This document shows positions 60,621 to 64,000 of a DNA stretch of 64,000 bases, piece after piece. Source of the DNA: Methanobacteriota archaeon. Lineage in GTDB: Archaea > Halobacteriota > Methanosarcinia > Methanosarcinales > Methanosarcinaceae. The DNA lies in the NCBI GenBank assembly GCA_023399215.1, contig JAEWQJ010000020.1, forward strand, positions 62,001 to 126,000. Reading direction: 5' to 3'. The first letter of the stretch is position 1. Each line of letters opens with the position of its first letter. The notes under the pieces were generated by a model that saw nothing but the letters and a program-made list of their open reading frames with translations, searched no databases and was not told the DNA's origin. The translations under genes were made by a program, and so were the position numbers.

Positions 60621-62234
60621 ATGCCAGTATTTATTGAAGTCAAAAACTTAACCGTAGATTTCGACGGTCATAAGGCCCTGAAAAACGTAAACGTAAGTAT
60701 CAATGAAGGAGAAATAGTTGGAATTCTGGGTAAAAGCGGGTCCGGAAAAACAATCCTGATGCACGTACTGCGCGGTACAGAGTCTTTTGAGAATATTTCA
60801 GGTGAGGTAATTTATCATCTATCTCGCTGCCCAAAATGCGGATACATAGAGCGCCCCAGTAAAACAGGCCAGAAGTGTCCGGTCTGTGGAGAAGGACTGG
60901 AAGCTTTCGAAGCCGATTTTGTAAAACTTTCACTTTATGACCCGATAAGGAAAGATATTACAAAGCGCATAGCTATCATGCTTCAGCGTACCTTTGCACT
61001 TTACGGAGACGAAAGAGTTCTTGTAAACGTCATAAACTCCCTGAATGAAATCGGATATACCGGACAAGACTCTATGAGAAAAGCAATTGAACTGCTGGAA
61101 GAAGTAAACCTGAGTCATCGCATGATGCATGTTGCAAGAGAACTTTCGGGCGGAGAAAAACAGAGGGTTGTGCTTGCAAGGCAGCTTGTGAGAAATCCTT
61201 TGCTCCTATTAGCTGACGAGCCCACAGGTACCCTTGATCCCATGACTGCAAAGCTGGTGCATGACGCTATGATGAGGGCAGTCAAGAATTATAATATGAG
61301 CATGGTTCTGACTTCGCACTGGCCTGAAGTTATTGAACAGATGGCGAATAAAGCTATCCTGCTTGAAAACGGAGAGGTAGTCAAGGAAGGGGATCCACTT
61401 GAGGTTTCTGCAGTCTTTATGCAAAGTGTGTCCATTGTGAGGCAGGACAAGAATGTCATGGTTGGGGAGCCTATTATAAGGGTAAGAGACCTCTCAAAGC
61501 GTTATATTTCAGTCGACCGAGGCGTGGTCAGAGCTGTAGACGGCATCTCTTTTGATGTAAAGGAAGGAGAAATCTTCGGGCTAGTCGGAGTGAGCGGAGC
61601 AGGTAAGACTACAACCTCAAAAATTCTAATGGGAATATTACCACCCACATCCGGAGAGGTTGAAGTTCGTGTGGGAGACGAATGGGTTGACATGACAAAG
61701 CTGGGAGTGGATAATAAAGGAAGAGCAACCAAATACATGGGGTTCCTGCACCAGGAGTACGGCCTTTACACTCATAGCTCAGTAATAGATAATCTTACCG
61801 AGTCTATTAGTCTTGATCTACCTTTTGAACTCGGGGTCCGAAAAGCTGTAATTACTCTCAAAGCTGCAGGTTTTGATGAAAACAAAGCAAAAGCTATTTT
61901 ACCCAAAATGACTGATGAACTGAGCGAAGGGGAGCGGCACAGGGTTGCACTTGCACAGGTTTTGATTAAGGAACCGAGAATCGTCATTATGGATGAACCA
62001 ACAGGGACTATGGACCCGATTACCAAGGTATCGGTGACGAATTCCATCCTGAAAGCTAGAGAAGAGATAGGAGAAACATTTGTTGTAGTTTCTCACGATA
62101 TCGACTTCGTAAACGAGATATGTGACCGTGTCGCACTTATGCGTAACGGGAAGATTGTAGACTTAGGTGAGCCGAAGAATATACTCTCTCAACTCACTGA
62201 AGACGAAAGGGCCCAAGCTGCAGAAGACATATAA
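60621..62234 (+). CDS. atwA: Methyl-CoM reductase activation component A2 (AtwA)
   Basis: 537 aa with two ABC ATPase modules. Module 1: GKSGSGKT (~34-41), a four-Cys zinc-ribbon insert CPKCGYIERPSKTGQKCPVC (~73-92), signature ELSGGEKQR, Walker B LLADEPTGTLD. Module 2: GVSGAGKTT (~320), ELSEGERHR, IVIMDEPTGTMD. No membrane domain. Component A2 is the ATP-binding protein required for reductive activation of methyl-CoM reductase. It is followed 39 bp later by mmp3 on the same strand. Confidence 0.93.
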   Translation: MPVFIEVKNLTVDFDGHKALKNVNVSINEGEIVGILGKSGSGKTILMHVLRGTESFENISGEVIYHLSRCPKCGYIERPSKTGQKCPVCGEGLEAFEADFVKLSLYDPIRKDITKRIAIMLQRTFALYGDERVLVNVINSLNEIGYTGQDSMRKAIELLEEVNLSHRMMHVARELSGGEKQRVVLARQLVRNPLLLLADEPTGTLDPMTAKLVHDAMMRAVKNYNMSMVLTSHWPEVIEQMANKAILLENGEVVKEGDPLEVSAVFMQSVSIVRQDKNVMVGEPIIRVRDLSKRYISVDRGVVRAVDGISFDVKEGEIFGLVGVSGAGKTTTSKILMGILPPTSGEVEVRVGDEWVDMTKLGVDNKGRATKYMGFLHQEYGLYTHSSVIDNLTESISLDLPFELGVRKAVITLKAAGFDENKAKAILPKMTDELSEGERHRVALAQVLIKEPRIVIMDEPTGTMDPITKVSVTNSILKAREEIGETFVVVSHDIDFVNEICDRVALMRNGKIVDLGEPKNILSQLTEDERAQAAEDI

Positions 62235-62273
62235 ATATGCTGCCACCTCTTAGTATAGAAAATACTAAATGAG

Positions 62274-63830
62274 GTGCCGATTACGAATAATGAGATTAGC
62301 GTAGAGGTGAATGGGCAACAATATACCTTACCTGCAGGCTCTACCCTTGAAGATGCCCTTAAAGTTTCCAGAGCCCCTTATATAGCCGGTACAGCGGTCG
62401 GAATTCTTAAAGAGGTCGCTGAGGAAAAGACAGAAATAGTCACCGAATACGCTATCAATACTCCCATAGGAGAATTCAGGATAGAAATAAAAAATCCTGA
62501 ATCGCCTTCAGGAAAATTATGGGCTGAACATTTTAAAGAATACGAAGGGAAATCTATTCACTGGGCAAGTCCTGAAGCTCTGGCTTTCGGGCCCTTTGAA
62601 GCCGAAATTAAACCTTCGCGTGAGACAGGGAGTTTTGAAGCGTTTGAGGTGATGTTTGGGGCAGGAGGTTTCGATCCTCACAATACTCATCTTATTTTTT
62701 CGCTTAAAAGGCATACTGCGGAATATGGAACTCCTGAAGACGGAGTCTTTGCAGAAGTTGTTACCGGAAGGAAAATTTTGTCCAGGCTTTCCAGAGAAGA
62801 TACAATTCTTGGTATTGAACCAATTATAGAATGGGAACAAATATCAGAAAAGACCTGCACAACTGATCTTTCTATTCTGCTTGAAGATAGAAACCGCATA
62901 TTTACTTATTTTGAGGTTGAACTTTCCAGGAATGCTCCAAAAGGGGCAGAACATTTCTATGCACTTACCCGTGAAGGAACTCTCAATGTAGATGTTACTA
63001 CCAGCTCGTTTATCTCAGATGATGACCTGAAGGGAATATCTGCTCCTTACGAAAATTTCGATCCAAGACGAGAAGGTGCAGTTTCTGTCCGTACAATCGG
63101 ATATGGGTTGGGCAGAATATATATTTCAAGAGAGGAGCGTCCTTCAAGCCTTGTTCATTCGGTTGTAGGGCAGGTAACGAAAGGTATCGAACTCATTAAA
63201 CTTGCAGAAGAAGGACAGAAGCTTTCGGTTGAAAGTCTTCCTCCCCAGATAGTGCTTCTGGGACATAGCTTTGAGGAGGTCGAGCCTGTACTTTCTTCCA
63301 TAGGGGTTGAACTGGTAAAAGACGGATATACCGGAGAAGGTGCCGTAATTGTCAGTCAGAACCCGCCAACAACCTTGGAGATCCTTGGAGAAGCAAAGGT
63401 GACTGCGTATGCAGTGCCCAGAGATAAACTGATTGAGATTGAGCTTTACCCTGAAAAAGCCCCGAAATCTGTGGATTTCTTCCGCCATGGTCTTGAACTT
63501 AAAACAAAAACTGTTGGGAAACTGCCTGTTTATATGATATATGACGACACCTATCTTTTTAAGACCGAAAAGGAAGTTGTGAAGTATAAGGAAATCCTTC
63601 CCGAAAATACCCCCACGGACAAAGTACTCGGAGGGGAAATAGGGATCACAAACCAGGCTGCAAAAAGGATGGGAACTATAGGAATAAGACTCGGAGACGA
63701 CGAACTTTTTGGCCCCACCGGAGAACGATTTTCCTCAACTAATATTGTCGGCCGGATAATAAATCCTGAAAAGCTCCTTGCTGTCAAAGAAGGAGATGTG
63801 ATATACGTAACTGAAATTGTACGCAAGTAA
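62274..63830 (+). CDS. mmp3: Methanogenesis marker protein 3 (UPF0288)
   Basis: 518 aa. A ubiquitin/ThiS-like N-terminus (ISVEVNGQQYTLPAGSTLED) and duplicated cyclophilin-like halves (~90-290 and ~390-518; FFRHGL..., GPTGERFSSTNIVGRI) identify the family found in all methanogens. It has been linked to the methyl-CoM reductase activation complex, consistent with its operon with atwA. GTG start at 62274; the purine-rich GAGGTG overlaps the start itself, so initiation may be inefficient or coupled. A perfect 8-bp hairpin follows at 63960-63978. Confidence 0.9.
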   Translation: MPITNNEISVEVNGQQYTLPAGSTLEDALKVSRAPYIAGTAVGILKEVAEEKTEIVTEYAINTPIGEFRIEIKNPESPSGKLWAEHFKEYEGKSIHWASPEALAFGPFEAEIKPSRETGSFEAFEVMFGAGGFDPHNTHLIFSLKRHTAEYGTPEDGVFAEVVTGRKILSRLSREDTILGIEPIIEWEQISEKTCTTDLSILLEDRNRIFTYFEVELSRNAPKGAEHFYALTREGTLNVDVTTSSFISDDDLKGISAPYENFDPRREGAVSVRTIGYGLGRIYISREERPSSLVHSVVGQVTKGIELIKLAEEGQKLSVESLPPQIVLLGHSFEEVEPVLSSIGVELVKDGYTGEGAVIVSQNPPTTLEILGEAKVTAYAVPRDKLIEIELYPEKAPKSVDFFRHGLELKTKTVGKLPVYMIYDDTYLFKTEKEVVKYKEILPENTPTDKVLGGEIGITNQAAKRMGTIGIRLGDDELFGPTGERFSSTNIVGRIINPEKLLAVKEGDVIYVTEIVRK

Positions 63831-63959
63831 ATTTAAAGTATAAACTATAATACAATTGGATAACTATTGGGCGTACATAATAACTCTAATATATAAAAGA
63901 AGTAATATATATAAGCACAGTAATAAATAAGTAAACGTATAAGTATCCGGTTAGTGGCT

Positions 63960-63978
63960 CAAGCTGATTTTCAGCTTG
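63960..63978 (+). terminator. Hairpin downstream of mmp3
   Basis: caagctga and tcagcttg form an 8-bp stem with a 3-nt loop, 130 nt after the mmp3 stop, without a following T run. It is a possible terminator, or an element of the next gene outside the window. The rest of 63831-64000 is AT-rich spacer. Confidence 0.35.
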
Positions 63979-64000
63979 CAGGTATCAGGTTAAATCTTGT

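Overview
The window is archaeal and clearly from Methanosarcina. It carries a methanol methyltransferase system (mtaB, mtaC, mtaA, ramA), several Msr/FilR1-type regulators, a TATA-binding protein, FEN-1, beta-RFAP synthase and methyl-CoM reductase activation genes. Gene order resembles what I remember of the M. mazei and M. acetivorans mtaCB2/mtaA1 region, with M. mazei or a close relative the best guess. Intergenic regions are long, AT-rich and full of short tandem repeats.

Layout. 1-3.5 kb: 5' end of an nrpR-like repressor gene, a zinc-ribbon/winged-helix protein whose frame runs through an in-frame UAG, a divergent cis-prenyltransferase, a YchF-like GTPase and tRNA-Arg(GCG). 3.6-24.3 kb: methanol regulon. 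It holds two tandem Msr regulators, two tandem hydantoinase A-like ASKHA proteins, a CDF transporter, a SatP/YaaH membrane protein, mtaB-mtaC behind a >1 kb leader, a TBP, two CobW-type GTPases, a third regulator (msrC-like), ramA and mtaA. 24.9-32.5 kb: P-type ATPase, a hybrid histidine kinase with a stand-alone receiver, and a fourth Msr regulator. 32.7-40.9 kb: a six-gene membrane complex related to hydrogenase-4 and complex I that has lost every recognisable metal-ligand cysteine (Ehr-like), followed by a SAM methyltransferase gene with a second in-frame UAG. 41.4-47.1 kb: RibD-type reductase, NatAB-like ABC exporter, PAS/GAF sensor, a 242-bp inverted-repeat element and tRNA-Gln(TTG). 47.4-57.9 kb: fifth Msr regulator, UbiA prenyltransferase, second SatP protein, GpmI, beta-RFAP synthase, a decayed CDF transporter, FEN-1 and two small proteins. 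58.4-63.8 kb: archaeal presenilin-like protease, HAD-family protein, AtwA (component A2) and methanogenesis marker 3.

How the genes fit together. MtaB moves the methanol methyl group to the corrinoid on MtaC, MtaA passes it to coenzyme M, and RamA re-reduces oxidised corrinoid. The CobW proteins may serve metal or cobalamin supply, and the Msr proteins probably select the methyltransferase isozymes. AtwA and Mmp3 at the right end belong to activation of the terminal enzyme, methyl-CoM reductase.

The most noteworthy observations are the two UAG codons that look like pyrrolysine (sense) codons rather than stops, the Ehr-like complex stripped of NiFe and FeS ligands, the very long mtaCB leader, the NgBR-like cis-prenyltransferase, and a 242-bp element with perfect 23-bp inverted ends. 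All identifications are by reading the sequence; no database search was run.
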